Assembly (NCBI GenBank): GCA_034933145.1
Contig: JAYFOA010000078.1
Location: forward strand, 1 to 15,610
DNA from: UBA4644 sp034933145
GTDB taxonomy: Bacteria; Bacillota; Clostridia; Oscillospirales; Butyricicoccaceae
Length of the DNA: 15,610 bases
Reading direction: 5' to 3'
Part shown: piece after piece, positions 1 to 8,176 of the stretch
Layout of the letters: the number at the start of each line of letters is the position of its first letter
Position numbering within the stretch: position 1 is the stretch's first letter
Program-made: the position numbers and the translations under genes
The notes under the pieces: generated by a model
What the model was told of the DNA's origin: nothing
The model's input: the letters and a program-made list of their open reading frames with translations, nothing else
The model's database searches: none

Positions 1-1032
1 AAAACGTGGCTGCTGTGCGACCGGGCAAACGAATACGCGCAGGAGCTTGCGCGCGCGCATGAGGCGCGCATGGCGGAGCAGCCGCTGCCGCCGAAGGACT
101 TTTCCGATGCGCAGCCGCTGGTTTCGGTCCGGAATCTGACCGTCAATTTCAAGCTGGGCCGCAAGGAGTTCAGCGCCGTCAAGGACGTCAACTTCGACAT
201 CCGGCAGGGCGAGACCTTCTCCCTGGTGGGAGAGAGCGGCTCGGGCAAAACCACCACGGGCAAGGCGATCCTGAAGATCTGCCATACCAGCGGGGGCGAG
301 ATTTATTTTGACGGCGAGCAGATCAACAAAAAGATGAAGGGGGACGAGCTGGCAGCTTTCCGCCAGAACGTCCAGATGATCTTTCAGGACCCGATGGCAT
401 CGCTCAATGAGCGGGCCAAGGTCGAGTACATCATCTCCGAGGGCCTTTACAATTTCCACCTGTTCAAAAGCGACAGGGAGCGGAAGCAGAAGGTGGCGGA
501 GGCCATGCGCAGCGTCGGCCTGCTGGACGAATACGTCACCCGGTTCCCGCATGAGTTTTCCGGCGGCCAGCGGCAGCGCATCGGCATTGCCCGCGCCCTG
601 GTGGTTGACCCGAAATTCATCGTGGCGGACGAGCCGATCTCCGCGCTGGACGTATCGATCCGCGCCCAGGTCATCAACCTCTTAAATCAGCTGAAGAAGG
701 ACAAGGGCTTTACCTATCTCTTCATCGCCCATGATTTAAGCGTCGTTCGCTTTATCTCCGACCGCATCGCGGTCATGTACAAAGGCCGCATCATGGAGCT
801 GGCGGAGACCGAGGAGCTGTTCGCCCATCCGCTGCATCCCTACACCAACGCGCTGCTGCAGGCCGCGCCGGTGCCCGACCCGGACATCGAGCGAGGGAAG
901 CAGGTGGCGGTCTACGATCCGTCGGTTCATCGGTATGAGAGCGACAAGCCCTTCTGGGCCGAGGTCCGCCCCGGCCACTTTGTCTGGGCCAATGACCCGG
1001 AGGTGGCAGAATACCGCAAGCATTTGGACTGA
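1..1032 (+). CDS. Oligopeptide ABC transporter ATP-binding protein (OppF/DppF type), 5' end outside window
   Basis: Cytoplasmic ATPase that would energise a peptide permease. Counting from the ATG at 70, it has Walker A GESGSGKT (54-61), the Q-loop in FQDP (105-108), signature FSGGQRQR (163-170), Walker B FIVADEP (183-189), D-loop SALD (191-194) and switch His221, followed by the HPLHPYT oligopeptide C-terminal region. The usual cysteine cluster of this C-terminal region is absent. The frame is open from base 1 to 70, and those codons read like protein (KTWLLCDRANEYAQELARAH). KTWLL resembles the C-terminus of OppD subunits, so this may be the second half of an OppD-OppF fusion. Alternatively translation starts at ATG 70, with a weak GAGG five bases upstream. 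The family call is firm; the start is uncertain. Confidence 0.9.
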   Translation, partial: KTWLLCDRANEYAQELARAHEARMAEQPLPPKDFSDAQPLVSVRNLTVNFKLGRKEFSAVKDVNFDIRQGETFSLVGESGSGKTTTGKAILKICHTSGGEIYFDGEQINKKMKGDELAAFRQNVQMIFQDPMASLNERAKVEYIISEGLYNFHLFKSDRERKQKVAEAMRSVGLLDEYVTRFPHEFSGGQRQRIGIARALVVDPKFIVADEPISALDVSIRAQVINLLNQLKKDKGFTYLFIAHDLSVVRFISDRIAVMYKGRIMELAETEELFAHPLHPYTNALLQAAPVPDPDIERGKQVAVYDPSVHRYESDKPFWAEVRPGHFVWANDPEVAEYRKHLD

Positions 1033-1046
1033 GTTTTTATGACAGA

Positions 1047-1080
1047 CAATGGGAGCCGGTGAATGCATCGGCTCCCATTG
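1047..1080 (+). terminator. 12-bp perfect hairpin between genes, weak terminator or processing site
   Basis: CAATGGGAGCCG pairs perfectly with CGGCTCCCATTG around a 10-base loop, 14 bases after the ABC ATPase stop. No T-tract follows (ATAAGAAAG), so it is not a canonical intrinsic terminator. It could partly separate or stabilise transcripts of the ATPase and the serine hydrolase that starts 20 bases later. Confidence 0.45.
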
Positions 1081-1099
1081 ATAAGAAAGCAGAGGATCA

Positions 1100-2476
1100 A
1101 TGACCGAGACAGAAAGAAGAATCGTATCACGGCTGCAGACCGTAACCGGGCTTGTCGGCGGTGCTTTTGCCGTCGTACATGACAACCGGATTCGGTCCGA
1201 GTGTTTTGGCTGGGCTGACAAGGAGACGCGGCAGCCTGTTACCGAACAATCGTTTTTTGACATCGCCTCCGACAGCAAGGCTTTTACCGCCATGTTGGGA
1301 GCCGTCGCCGCGGATGAGGGGCTGTTTGACTGGAATGTGCCGATAAGACACTATTTCCCCGAGTTCGGAATGACGGACGAATATGCGGCGGCGCACATGA
1401 CGGGCCGAGACCTCGGATGCCATCGCAGCGGGCTGGCACGGCATGAGTTCATGCGTGCACGAGTTTATACTTCTATAGAAGATATGGCGCTGCGGACGCG
1501 GTATATGGCAATGTCCCGTGGGTTCCGCGAATCTTATGAATACAATAACCACATGTTCATCGTGTTGGGTCATGTTCTGGAATGTGTCTACCAACGCCCA
1601 TGGCGGGAATTAATCCTTGAGAAGATTGCCGCGCCGCTTCGGATGCAGATGCGGTTTCGCGGGCGAGACTGTGATTTTGCAGGCCTTGACTGCGCACTGC
1701 CTTACCGGTCAGACAGCCGCGGCGGTGCTTTCCGTATCCCGTGGCCGGACAATCATGTGGCCGGACCCTGCGGCGGAATCCGCACGAATCTGCTCGGCAT
1801 GACGGAATGGCTTTCCTGTCTGCTGCACTCCGGTGCACCGCTCTGTTCACAAAGTGCGTTCCAGGAACTTACAACATCAAACGTTCCCACGTCAAGTACG
1901 GGTACAACCGAGCTTTGCTGCGGCTATGCTCTGGGCTGGCGTACCAGTGCCTATCGCGGCCGGCGGCTTGTTTCCCATGGCGGTGCCATCGGAGGCTTTA
2001 ATTCTCATGTGGCTTTTTTTCCTGACGAAGGGATGGGCCTTGTCGTTTTGCTCAATACCAGTGCCACCGGAGGCGCGGCTATTCTGCGGGATACGCTGCT
2101 TGATGAGCTTTGCGGGGCGGAGATGCGGGACATCGGACCGGAACTTGCGGACTGGCAGCGCTCCGCTGCTGGTAGTGCCGCGCCGCTGCTGCAGGCAAGG
2201 CAGGGCCGTGTTCCCGACGATGCAGACCTGTGCATGTTCGGAGGACGGTTCTATCATCCGGCTTATGATGATTTTACCGTGACACACCGGGATAATGATG
2301 TGTGGCTTGACTACGGCAGCTTCCGTGCGCCGCTGCGGCTGCTTGAAGATGGCACAGCGCTGGCGTGCGAAGATGACCCGGCACCCGATTGGATGAAACT
2401 GAGCCCCGCGGCCGGAGGTCTGCTGGTGGAAACTTCGGACCTTGCCATGCAGCTGCCGTTTTCGCGGATTGAATAA
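1100..2476 (+). CDS. Serine hydrolase, beta-lactamase / PBP4*-like (class C fold)
   Basis: Penicillin-recognising serine hydrolase of 458 residues. Catalytic motifs are S-x-x-K as SDSK (57-60), Y-x-N as YNN (148-150) and HGG (293-295) in the place of KTG. The segment CHRSGL (107-112) matches the conserved region after the active-site helix of this family. Residues from about 365 to the end look like the small beta-rich C-terminal domain (DUF3471-like) common in these proteins. No signal peptide is visible, so it is probably cytoplasmic and more likely a peptidase or esterase than an antibiotic resistance enzyme. AGAGGA precedes the ATG. It lies between a peptide transporter ATPase and a cyanophycinase and is 25 bases from the latter. 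Codon use is less GC-biased than in both neighbours, which hints at later insertion. The substrate cannot be told. Confidence 0.88.
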   Translation: MTETERRIVSRLQTVTGLVGGAFAVVHDNRIRSECFGWADKETRQPVTEQSFFDIASDSKAFTAMLGAVAADEGLFDWNVPIRHYFPEFGMTDEYAAAHMTGRDLGCHRSGLARHEFMRARVYTSIEDMALRTRYMAMSRGFRESYEYNNHMFIVLGHVLECVYQRPWRELILEKIAAPLRMQMRFRGRDCDFAGLDCALPYRSDSRGGAFRIPWPDNHVAGPCGGIRTNLLGMTEWLSCLLHSGAPLCSQSAFQELTTSNVPTSSTGTTELCCGYALGWRTSAYRGRRLVSHGGAIGGFNSHVAFFPDEGMGLVVLLNTSATGGAAILRDTLLDELCGAEMRDIGPELADWQRSAAGSAAPLLQARQGRVPDDADLCMFGGRFYHPAYDDFTVTHRDNDVWLDYGSFRAPLRLLEDGTALACEDDPAPDWMKLSPAAGGLLVETSDLAMQLPFSRIE

Positions 2477-2501
2477 ACTTAATTGCTGGAGGATATTGAC
2501 T

Positions 2502-3683
2502 ATGGAAGGAACCCTGTTCATTGTCGGCGGCGGCTTAAACGCAAACGCCGATGAGGTATTTTCCGCGCTGATCGAGCGCGCCGGCGGAAAGCAGAGCCGC
2601 TTTGCCTTTGTGGTCTCGGCCTCCGGAGAGGACCCGGACAATACCTTCCGCTCATACGCTGCGGATTTTGAAAAGCTGGGCGTGCCCGCGGATCACTGCG
2701 TGCTGGTCCCGCTGTACGCGCCGGATGTGCTGGATGAGCGCGGATATAACGCCTTGACCGGCGATGCGGACGGCCTGTGCGAGCTTTTGGAAGGCGTCAC
2801 CGGCGTCTGGTTCACCGGCGGCGACCAGTATTTTACCGCAAGGTGCTTTCTGCGGGAGGACGGGTCGGACACCCGCCTTTTACAGAAGCTGCGGGAGATC
2901 TATGCAAGCGGCGGCGCGATCGGCGGATCGAGCGCCGGCGCGGCCATCATGAGCCGCGTGATGATCGGCGAGGGGAGCAACCGGGGCGTGCTCTCCCGCG
3001 GCGTGGTGTATGGATACGATCACTATAACCCGCAGGAGGAGGAAGAGGACCCCTGCGCGCCGCTGCTGCTGGTCCGGGGTCTGGGATTCTTTCCCGAGGG
3101 CGTGGTGGACCAGCATTTCAACCGCCGGCCGCGGCTGCTGCGCACCATCGAGGCCTGCCTTTCCAATACGGAGGGCGTGCGTATGGGCTATGCCGTCTCG
3201 GAGGATACGGCCCTTGTGTACCGCAGCGGGGAGATCGAGGTGCTGGGCAGCGCCTGCGTCTATCTGATCGACTGCCGCGGCGGGACGCGCAGCGGCCCCG
3301 GCTGTTATGAGGGCGTGCACCTGGGCGCGATCCAGAAGGGCGACCGCTATGACACGCGCACCGGCGCCATTTCGCTGGCGTCGGAAGGCGAGGCCTCCCC
3401 CTGGGAATTCGCCCGCGATTATGTCACCGGCGGCATCCCCGGCACCCCCATCTTTGACGATGCGATGGAGCGCCTGCTGCGCGGCGAGGGCCACAGCCTG
3501 TATTTCTGCACGCGCCGCGGGGTGCCCTATCTCAAGGGCGCGGCGGTCTATGAGGCGGACGAAGAAACCTATCTGACCGTGCTGAAATATTTCCGGACGC
3601 AGGGAACCCGCGGCTACCGCGCGGCGCATACCAGCTTTTCCTACATAGAGCTGCGTGTGCAGACCGTCCGGGCCGAGGTATAA
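2502..3683 (+). CDS. Cyanophycinase-family peptidase (S51)
   Basis: Peptidase S51-type enzyme of 393 residues. Family members cleave beta-aspartyl bonds, as in cyanophycin (multi-L-arginyl-poly-aspartate). The N-terminus TLFIVGGG is typical. FTGGDQ (104-109) is the conserved loop, GGSSAGAA (141-148) contains the nucleophile Ser144, and DQHFNRR (203-209) carries the conserved His205. About 100 C-terminal residues extend beyond the catalytic core. An upstream in-frame ATG at 2442 overlaps the hydrolase gene, but GGAGGA at 2488-2493, eight bases from the ATG at 2502, fixes the start. No signal peptide is seen, so it likely acts inside the cell. With the transporter upstream it would fit use of imported or stored beta-linked Asp peptides; that role is inferred. 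Confidence 0.9.
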   Translation: MEGTLFIVGGGLNANADEVFSALIERAGGKQSRFAFVVSASGEDPDNTFRSYAADFEKLGVPADHCVLVPLYAPDVLDERGYNALTGDADGLCELLEGVTGVWFTGGDQYFTARCFLREDGSDTRLLQKLREIYASGGAIGGSSAGAAIMSRVMIGEGSNRGVLSRGVVYGYDHYNPQEEEEDPCAPLLLVRGLGFFPEGVVDQHFNRRPRLLRTIEACLSNTEGVRMGYAVSEDTALVYRSGEIEVLGSACVYLIDCRGGTRSGPGCYEGVHLGAIQKGDRYDTRTGAISLASEGEASPWEFARDYVTGGIPGTPIFDDAMERLLRGEGHSLYFCTRRGVPYLKGAAVYEADEETYLTVLKYFRTQGTRGYRAAHTSFSYIELRVQTVRAEV

Positions 3684-3687
3684 GCAA

Positions 3688-3713
3688 AAAGGCAGGGCGC
3701 ATGCCCTGCCTTT
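3688..3713 (+). terminator. Intrinsic-terminator-like hairpin after the cyanophycinase gene
   Basis: AAAGGCAGGGC and GCCCTGCCTTT form an 11-bp stem around a GCAT loop, starting four bases after the stop codon. The T residues are mostly in the stem, so efficiency is uncertain. The core stem is the same as in the hairpin at 4923-4946. The remaining 97 bases to the next gene end show nothing recognisable. Confidence 0.6.
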
Positions 3714-3810
3714 GAAGCGCCGCAGGACTCGGCGAGTTCGGCGGCACAGCTCCGCTGTCAATAAAGCCCTGAAAACGATATGCCCTTCAGGCTGTTTGCA
3801 TACGGCGCAG

Positions 3811-4773
3811 CTATCGCTGCCGTGACGCATAGGACGGTTCAGGCACCTGGACTTCCGTTTGCGAATATGTGCGGCAGTCTTTTAAAAAAGTCAGAACTTC
3901 GTTCATGCATATGTCAAATACGGGCTGATCATATTCGATCTGGTATTCATGGACCGCCGCTTTGCCGACAGTCTCCAGCAATAAATCTTTATGTCTTACC
4001 TGATTCCGGTCCAGTGCTTTTATGAAACTCCGGCTTTCACCGATAAGCGCATCTTTCACACAGTCAGAAATCAGACAGGGCGGAAAGTTCGCATTGATAT
4101 TCTTTATCGCGGATAACTTGTCGATATCCTTGTAAAGCCCGATATTCCGGGTGCCAAGCAGGGCGCGGACAAAATCTTTGATCAGCGGAAATGAAGTTTT
4201 CACACATGACTCTATGTCATAGGTACCGCAGAAAAAAACGCACCCGCACAAGCTTTTGCAGGGGAACGGAGCGCTGACGTTATAATACGCTCTCAGTTTG
4301 TCGTTCGTACAGATACAAACGGCAAGTGACGCCAGATGCGCCCCGGCGGAGTCGCCGAACATAAATGTCTTTTCAGAGTCGGCGTTATATTCGCAGGCAT
4401 GTGACTTTACCCATTCCATTGCCGACAATAGGTCCAGCAGCTGCGACGGGTGTCTGTATTCGGGGGCAAGCCGGTAGTTTACGTTAAAAACCACATATCC
4501 GTTCGCGGCGATTGTCTGACAAAAATGTCGGAAATGCTTTTTATCCGATAAGCTCCAACCTCCGCCGTGTACGTACAGGACGGCCGGCATTTTTTCCGCA
4601 TGATTGCCCGGAGCATATACATCAAGCGTATGATATGGAAGGCGGCTGTCCATGTAAGGAACATCCGGATGGGTGATAACTCCGTTTACAGTTGGCGCAG
4701 AATCAGACTTGCGGTCATTTATAAGCTTTACAAATTTTCGCAGCAGCAATAATTTTTGGTTTTTCATATCCAT
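3811..4773 (-). CDS. Alpha/beta hydrolase, HSL-type esterase/lipase
   Basis: Carboxylic-ester hydrolase of 320 residues with the hormone-sensitive-lipase signature. The oxyanion motif is HGGGW (69-73), the nucleophile elbow is GDSAG (140-144, Ser142), the probable acid is Asp241 in DALIGES, and the probable catalytic base is His275 in AVHEY. YRLAPE (100-105) is typical of this family. The frame extends upstream to a GTG at 4839, but the ATG at 4773 is preceded by GCGAGG five bases away and is preferred. It has no signal peptide. It is encoded opposite to the cyanophycinase, converging with it. Codon use is less GC-rich than in the neighbouring cyanophycinase, suggesting separate ancestry. The natural substrate is unknown. 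Confidence 0.88.
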   Translation of the reverse strand: MDMKNQKLLLLRKFVKLINDRKSDSAPTVNGVITHPDVPYMDSRLPYHTLDVYAPGNHAEKMPAVLYVHGGGWSLSDKKHFRHFCQTIAANGYVVFNVNYRLAPEYRHPSQLLDLLSAMEWVKSHACEYNADSEKTFMFGDSAGAHLASLAVCICTNDKLRAYYNVSAPFPCKSLCGCVFFCGTYDIESCVKTSFPLIKDFVRALLGTRNIGLYKDIDKLSAIKNINANFPPCLISDCVKDALIGESRSFIKALDRNQVRHKDLLLETVGKAAVHEYQIEYDQPVFDICMNEVLTFLKDCRTYSQTEVQVPEPSYASRQR

Positions 4774-4922
4774 GCGCGCCTCGCCTTCTGTTGATCTGAT
4801 CAAAAATAGAATCATGCGCTGTATCCGACTCGGCCCCACGCAAACCGCAGGCGCTCACCTGACGGTGCGCCGGACGATTTTTGTGCCGCGCTCCTGCAAA
4901 CAGATTCTTTGGATCGACTGAA

Positions 4923-4946
4923 AAGGCAGGGCGCGCGCCCTGCCTT
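4923..4946 (-). terminator. Intrinsic terminator of the small membrane-protein gene
   Basis: On the minus strand a 10-bp stem (AAGGCAGGGC / GCCCTGCCTT, loop GCGC) is followed by TTTC, eleven bases after the stop of the gene at 4957-5370. The stem matches the hairpin at 3688-3713. Confidence 0.65.
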
Positions 4947-4956
4947 CTTCTTTCCG

Positions 4957-5370
4957 TCACACCGCGGCCCAGATCAAAAGGGCAACGCCCACCGCGGCCC
5001 AGGCGACGGCATTGAGCTTTTGCCGCGCGGGCAGGGGGATCTCAGAGGCGCGCTCCTCCGCCGTTTCGGACAGATCGTCGTCAAAAATATGCCGGATGCC
5101 ATTTAAGGAGAGCCGGGGCTTCTGCTCCTTTTCCGCGCCGCGGAGGTAATAGGGCACCTGAGGGTGGTGCCGCCGCAGCTTTGCCAAAAAATTCGTCCCC
5201 TTGCTCTTGAGATAGGAGAACCAGGCGGCCAGCAGGTAGCAGGCGCCGAGAAAGCCGGAAAACCAGCCGGCGTACAGGCGTCCCTGCGGGGAAAGAAAGT
5301 CGATCAAAAGCCAGATCACGGCGCAGACCGAAAGATGGAAAAAGAACTTTTTCAGCGTGTAGGAGGCCAT
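4957..5370 (-). CDS. Small membrane protein of unknown function, three predicted helices
   Basis: Protein of 137 residues that I do not recognise. Hydrophobic segments lie at about 8-26, 33-53 and 119-136. Between the second and third is a hydrophilic stretch of about 65 residues with many basic and then acidic residues, likely cytoplasmic or peripheral. There are no catalytic motifs. The start is well supported: AAGGAGAA lies six bases before the ATG. It sits alone, divergent from the zinc deacylase gene at 5520 and followed by its own terminator. The GC-rich codon use matches the resident genes, so it is probably part of the core genome. Function unknown. Confidence 0.75.
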   Translation of the reverse strand: MASYTLKKFFFHLSVCAVIWLLIDFLSPQGRLYAGWFSGFLGACYLLAAWFSYLKSKGTNFLAKLRRHHPQVPYYLRGAEKEQKPRLSLNGIRHIFDDDLSETAEERASEIPLPARQKLNAVAWAAVGVALLIWAAV

Positions 5371-5519
5371 CGGATATTCTCCTTCCGGGCGGTATCAGCC
5401 CGACGGGTTTTTCGGGAAATCAGCGGGCCGGGACAGGCCGGTTTTACCGGCAGGCCGGAGGAATTTCTATACATAATTATATCACAGGACGAAATCTTTC
5501 ACAACAGGAGGGCGTTTTT

Positions 5520-6398
5520 ATGCAGCTTGTCAGCGTATCCGAAGGGGGCGTTTCCGCGCAGCTGGAGGTTCATACCTTCGGGGCCGGTTCGCCGCGCATT
5601 TTCCTCACCGCCGGCATCCACGGAAATGAGGTCACCGGCGTCTATGTCGCCCGGCGGATGATCGAATATCTTTCCGCGCACCCGCCGCTGCGCGGCTCCG
5701 TGACGGTTCTTCCCACCGTCAACGCGACCGCCATGCGCTGTATGCAGCGCTGCAGCCCGTTTGACGACGCGGACCTAAACCGCATTTTCCCGGGCGCGGA
5801 GGACGGGAGCCTGTCCGAGCGGCTGGCCGCGGCGGTCTGGAAAGAGACCGAGCCGGCCGATCTTCTGGTCGATCTCCACTGCTGCGGCCAGCACGGGCTG
5901 CCGTATATCCTGTCCCTCCATCATGAATCGGAGCCGGTCCGCCGGCTGGTGCGGCGGATCACGATGGCGGCGGCGGTTCGGTCCCAGGGCTCAGATGGGC
6001 AGCTGTTTGTAGAGGCTACCCGCCGGCGCAGTCAGCCGGCCTGCATCATCGAGCTTCCCTCCGGGGCGGGGGAGGGCGCGGTCAACACCGACGTGGGTGA
6101 CCGCTGCTTTTCGGCGCTCTTGGACCTGCTGCGCTCCGAGGGCGCAGTCTCCGGCACGGCCGAGGGCGAGGGCCCGGTTTTCTTCGGCCCGCTGCTGGAT
6201 GTGGAGACCGGCCGCCCGGGCCTGTGGCGTCCGGCGGCGGTGCGGGGCGGGCACCTGACGGAAGGGCAGGTGATCGGCACGGTGGACGGCGAAAATATCA
6301 CCGCGCCGTCCGGCGGCATGGCGATGAGCGTCCGCCCCTGCGCCTATCTGCGGCCGGGGGACGAGTGGGTCATGACGTATGTCCGGCCGGAGGAATAG
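5520..6398 (+). CDS. Succinylglutamate desuccinylase/aspartoacylase-family zinc hydrolase
   Basis: Zinc carboxypeptidase-like deacylase of 292 residues (AstE/AspA family, related to M14). The zinc ligands are visible: GIHGNE gives His34 and Glu37, and DLHCCG gives His120. DLNR (85-88) is the substrate-binding motif, and IELPSG supplies the likely catalytic Glu178. The C-terminal part (about 215-292) is the beta-rich domain usual in this family, with VDGENITAPSGG. AGGAGG stands eight bases before the ATG. AT-rich TATACATAAT at 5468-5477 may be a -10 region, but no convincing -35 was found. It probably removes an acyl group or terminal residue from an amino acid or peptide derivative. The exact substrate is not visible. 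It fits with the peptide-handling genes upstream. Confidence 0.85.
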   Translation: MQLVSVSEGGVSAQLEVHTFGAGSPRIFLTAGIHGNEVTGVYVARRMIEYLSAHPPLRGSVTVLPTVNATAMRCMQRCSPFDDADLNRIFPGAEDGSLSERLAAAVWKETEPADLLVDLHCCGQHGLPYILSLHHESEPVRRLVRRITMAAAVRSQGSDGQLFVEATRRRSQPACIIELPSGAGEGAVNTDVGDRCFSALLDLLRSEGAVSGTAEGEGPVFFGPLLDVETGRPGLWRPAAVRGGHLTEGQVIGTVDGENITAPSGGMAMSVRPCAYLRPGDEWVMTYVRPEE

Positions 6399-6426
6399 CT
6401 GGGATGAAAAAAGCCGCAAAACGAAG

Positions 6427-6465
6427 ACGGCCTGCCGAACCTTCAAGTCCGGCGGGCCGTTTTGT
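6427..6465 (+). terminator. Intrinsic terminator after the zinc deacylase
   Basis: ACGGCCTGCCG pairs with CGGCGGGCCGT (11 bp, one G-U) around a 12-base loop, followed by TTTTGTC. It begins 29 bases after the stop codon. Confidence 0.8.
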
Positions 6466-6579
6466 CTAGGGAAACAGAAGCTGCCGCGCGGGCGTTTCGG
6501 CATCCGCCGGGTCAGGCAGGAACTATTAAATATCTAAATTGGGTTGCAGAAACGCAAGGTATGGGATATTATTGACTTA

Positions 6580-6608
6580 TTGACCTATTGGCGTACCGGA
6601 AATATATT
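6580..6608 (+). promoter_or_regulatory. Sigma-A-like promoter of the diguanylate cyclase gene
   Basis: TTGACC at 6580-6585 and TATATT at 6603-6608 are separated by exactly 17 bases. The predicted transcript start is near 6615, which gives a very short leader. This lies downstream of the TTG at 6544 and so supports translation from the ATG at 6628. Confidence 0.5.
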
Positions 6609-6627
6609 GATTGTTTTTGAGGGCGAA

Positions 6628-7914
6628 ATGAAACTGCCGTATTTTTTGAAAACCGAAATTGCCGACACGGAAAAAGAGAATTTCAGAACCAGTTTGATTT
6701 CTGAGAACATTCACCGGGGGCGCCCCCTTGCGTGGATCGTCATTGGATTTGAAGTGATCTATTCCCTGGCGGATGTTGTTTCCTGCCTGATGAAGGTGGA
6801 CAGCCGGTTTGCGTTCAATGAGTATTTACTCATGTACTTCCTCATGATCTCGCTCAATGTCGCTTTTTTGGGACTGACCCGCAATGTCCGGGGGCCGGAC
6901 GCCGTCCCGAAAGCACAGGTGGGGCGGCAGGAGACCATCCTGTTTCTCTATGTCACGCTGGTGATGTGCTGGGGCGGCGCGATCTCGCTGATGGATCAGC
7001 GGCTCTACGGGCATCTGATCACCTTTATGGTAAATGTGATGACCTGCTCGGTCATTTTCATAATGGATAACCGGAAGATGTTGGCGGCCTACGCCATTGC
7101 CATCCTCCCCCTCGCGGCGCTGCTTCCTGTGTTTCAGAAGTCGAGCGACGTCCTGGTCGGGCACTATATGAACCTGATTATCTTTATCTTCATTTCCTGG
7201 CTTACCTCCCGGATCATGTACCATAGCTTTTATGGCAATTACATGAGCAAGATCCTCATTAACCGATCCAACGAGCTGCTGGAAAAGGAGATTGAGGAAA
7301 ACAAGAGAATCAACGTAAAGCTTACGCTTGCGAACAGCCAGCTCAAGGAAATGGCCCTGCTGGACGAGCTGACCGGCATCCCTAACCGCAGGAGCTTTCG
7401 TGAGTTTATCGATAATTCCTTTCCCGATCAAAAGAGCAGGCCGGGTACCCTGTCGGTCATCATGATCGATATTGATTTTTTCAAGCAGTATAACGATTAT
7501 TACGGGCACGACGAGGGGGACAAGATTTTGATCGCCGTGGCGAATCAGATCAATTCCGTTATTGACGGCCCATCAGAATTTGCGGTCCGCTGGGGCGGCG
7601 AGGAGTTTATTTACGCCGCTCTGGATAAATCTCCGGAGGAGATCACGGCGACGGCGGAAGCCATCCGGGCTGCCGTTCAGGAACTGAATATCCGGCATGC
7701 CCAGTCCTCGATCTGCCCTTATGTCACCGTCAGCATGGGCACCTGCACCCTTCCTGTGATGAAGAAGAAGGATGTGGGCGAAATCGTCCGCCGGGCGGAC
7801 CGGGCGATGTATCTGGCGAAAAGCGTCGGGCGAAACTGCATCCGCGACGACTCGGAAGCGGGCGCTGCACTTGGCTTGAATACAAGGGATAACCTGTATG
7901 TTTATAATGAATAG
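6628..7914 (+). CDS. Membrane-anchored diguanylate cyclase (GGDEF)
   Basis: Makes cyclic di-GMP from two GTP at the inner face of the membrane. The N-terminal 200 residues hold about five or six hydrophobic segments (around 34-54, 66-84, 103-121, 129-146, 150-168, 180-196), an unrecognised membrane sensor. A charged helix at 212-245 is likely coiled coil. The GGDEF domain follows: DELTGIPNRRSF (246-257), MIDIDFFKQYND (279-290), signature RWGGEEF (321-327), and a C-terminal ADRAMYLAK. The active-site residues are intact, so it should be active. The nine residues before GGEEF contain no R-x-x-D, so the product-inhibition I-site is missing. A longer frame begins at TTG 6544, but ATG 6628 with GAGGG four bases upstream and a promoter just before it is better. 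It is flanked by terminators and transcribed alone. Confidence 0.9.
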   Translation: MKLPYFLKTEIADTEKENFRTSLISENIHRGRPLAWIVIGFEVIYSLADVVSCLMKVDSRFAFNEYLLMYFLMISLNVAFLGLTRNVRGPDAVPKAQVGRQETILFLYVTLVMCWGGAISLMDQRLYGHLITFMVNVMTCSVIFIMDNRKMLAAYAIAILPLAALLPVFQKSSDVLVGHYMNLIIFIFISWLTSRIMYHSFYGNYMSKILINRSNELLEKEIEENKRINVKLTLANSQLKEMALLDELTGIPNRRSFREFIDNSFPDQKSRPGTLSVIMIDIDFFKQYNDYYGHDEGDKILIAVANQINSVIDGPSEFAVRWGGEEFIYAALDKSPEEITATAEAIRAAVQELNIRHAQSSICPYVTVSMGTCTLPVMKKKDVGEIVRRADRAMYLAKSVGRNCIRDDSEAGAALGLNTRDNLYVYNE

Positions 7915-7940
7915 GCTCGCCGATTAAGGCTGATTGGAAA

Positions 7941-7978
7941 AGCGCCCGCAGGATAGTTTCCGGCGGGCGCTGATATTT
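7941..7978 (+). terminator. Intrinsic terminator of the diguanylate cyclase gene
   Basis: AGCGCCCGC pairs with GCGGGCGCT, with two further G-C pairs after one mismatch and an ATAGTTT loop. GATATTTT follows. It begins 26 bases after the stop. Confidence 0.7.
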
Positions 7979-8048
7979 TGCGCGGGGGCAGGGGCGGGGT
8001 TGCCCTGCGCGATCCGGTAAGAGACGGTTTAATTTCATGGGACGGTAG

Positions 8049-8068
8049 GGAACGGTCTTGACCGATCC
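8049..8068. repeat. Degenerate copy of the 20-bp palindrome
   Basis: GGAACGGTCTTGACCGATCC differs by one base from the perfect palindrome at 8177. It lies at the same place in the second ~127-bp unit of copy 1. Confidence 0.7.
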
Positions 8069-8176
8069 GAGAGCTTTGCGCGGGCTTAGAATAACATATT
8101 GTCCGCATTCACAGCAGGACGGATGCTTCGCGGCCTGCGCAGCCGCACGGCGATTTCGGGGCTTTTCGCTGGGTAG

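Noticed and set aside
2880..3830. 316-residue minus-strand frame opposite the cyanophycinase
   Set aside because: An antisense shadow caused by high GC; composition is Ala/Arg/His-rich and the sense strand has clear motifs.
4774..4839. Longer N-terminus of the alpha/beta hydrolase from GTG 4839
   Set aside because: No ribosome site; the ATG at 4773 has one at proper spacing.
6470..6627. A c-di-GMP riboswitch upstream of the diguanylate cyclase (ACGCAAGG seen)
   Set aside because: The conserved GEMM core and paired stems are not present, and the promoter at 6580-6608 would leave it untranscribed.
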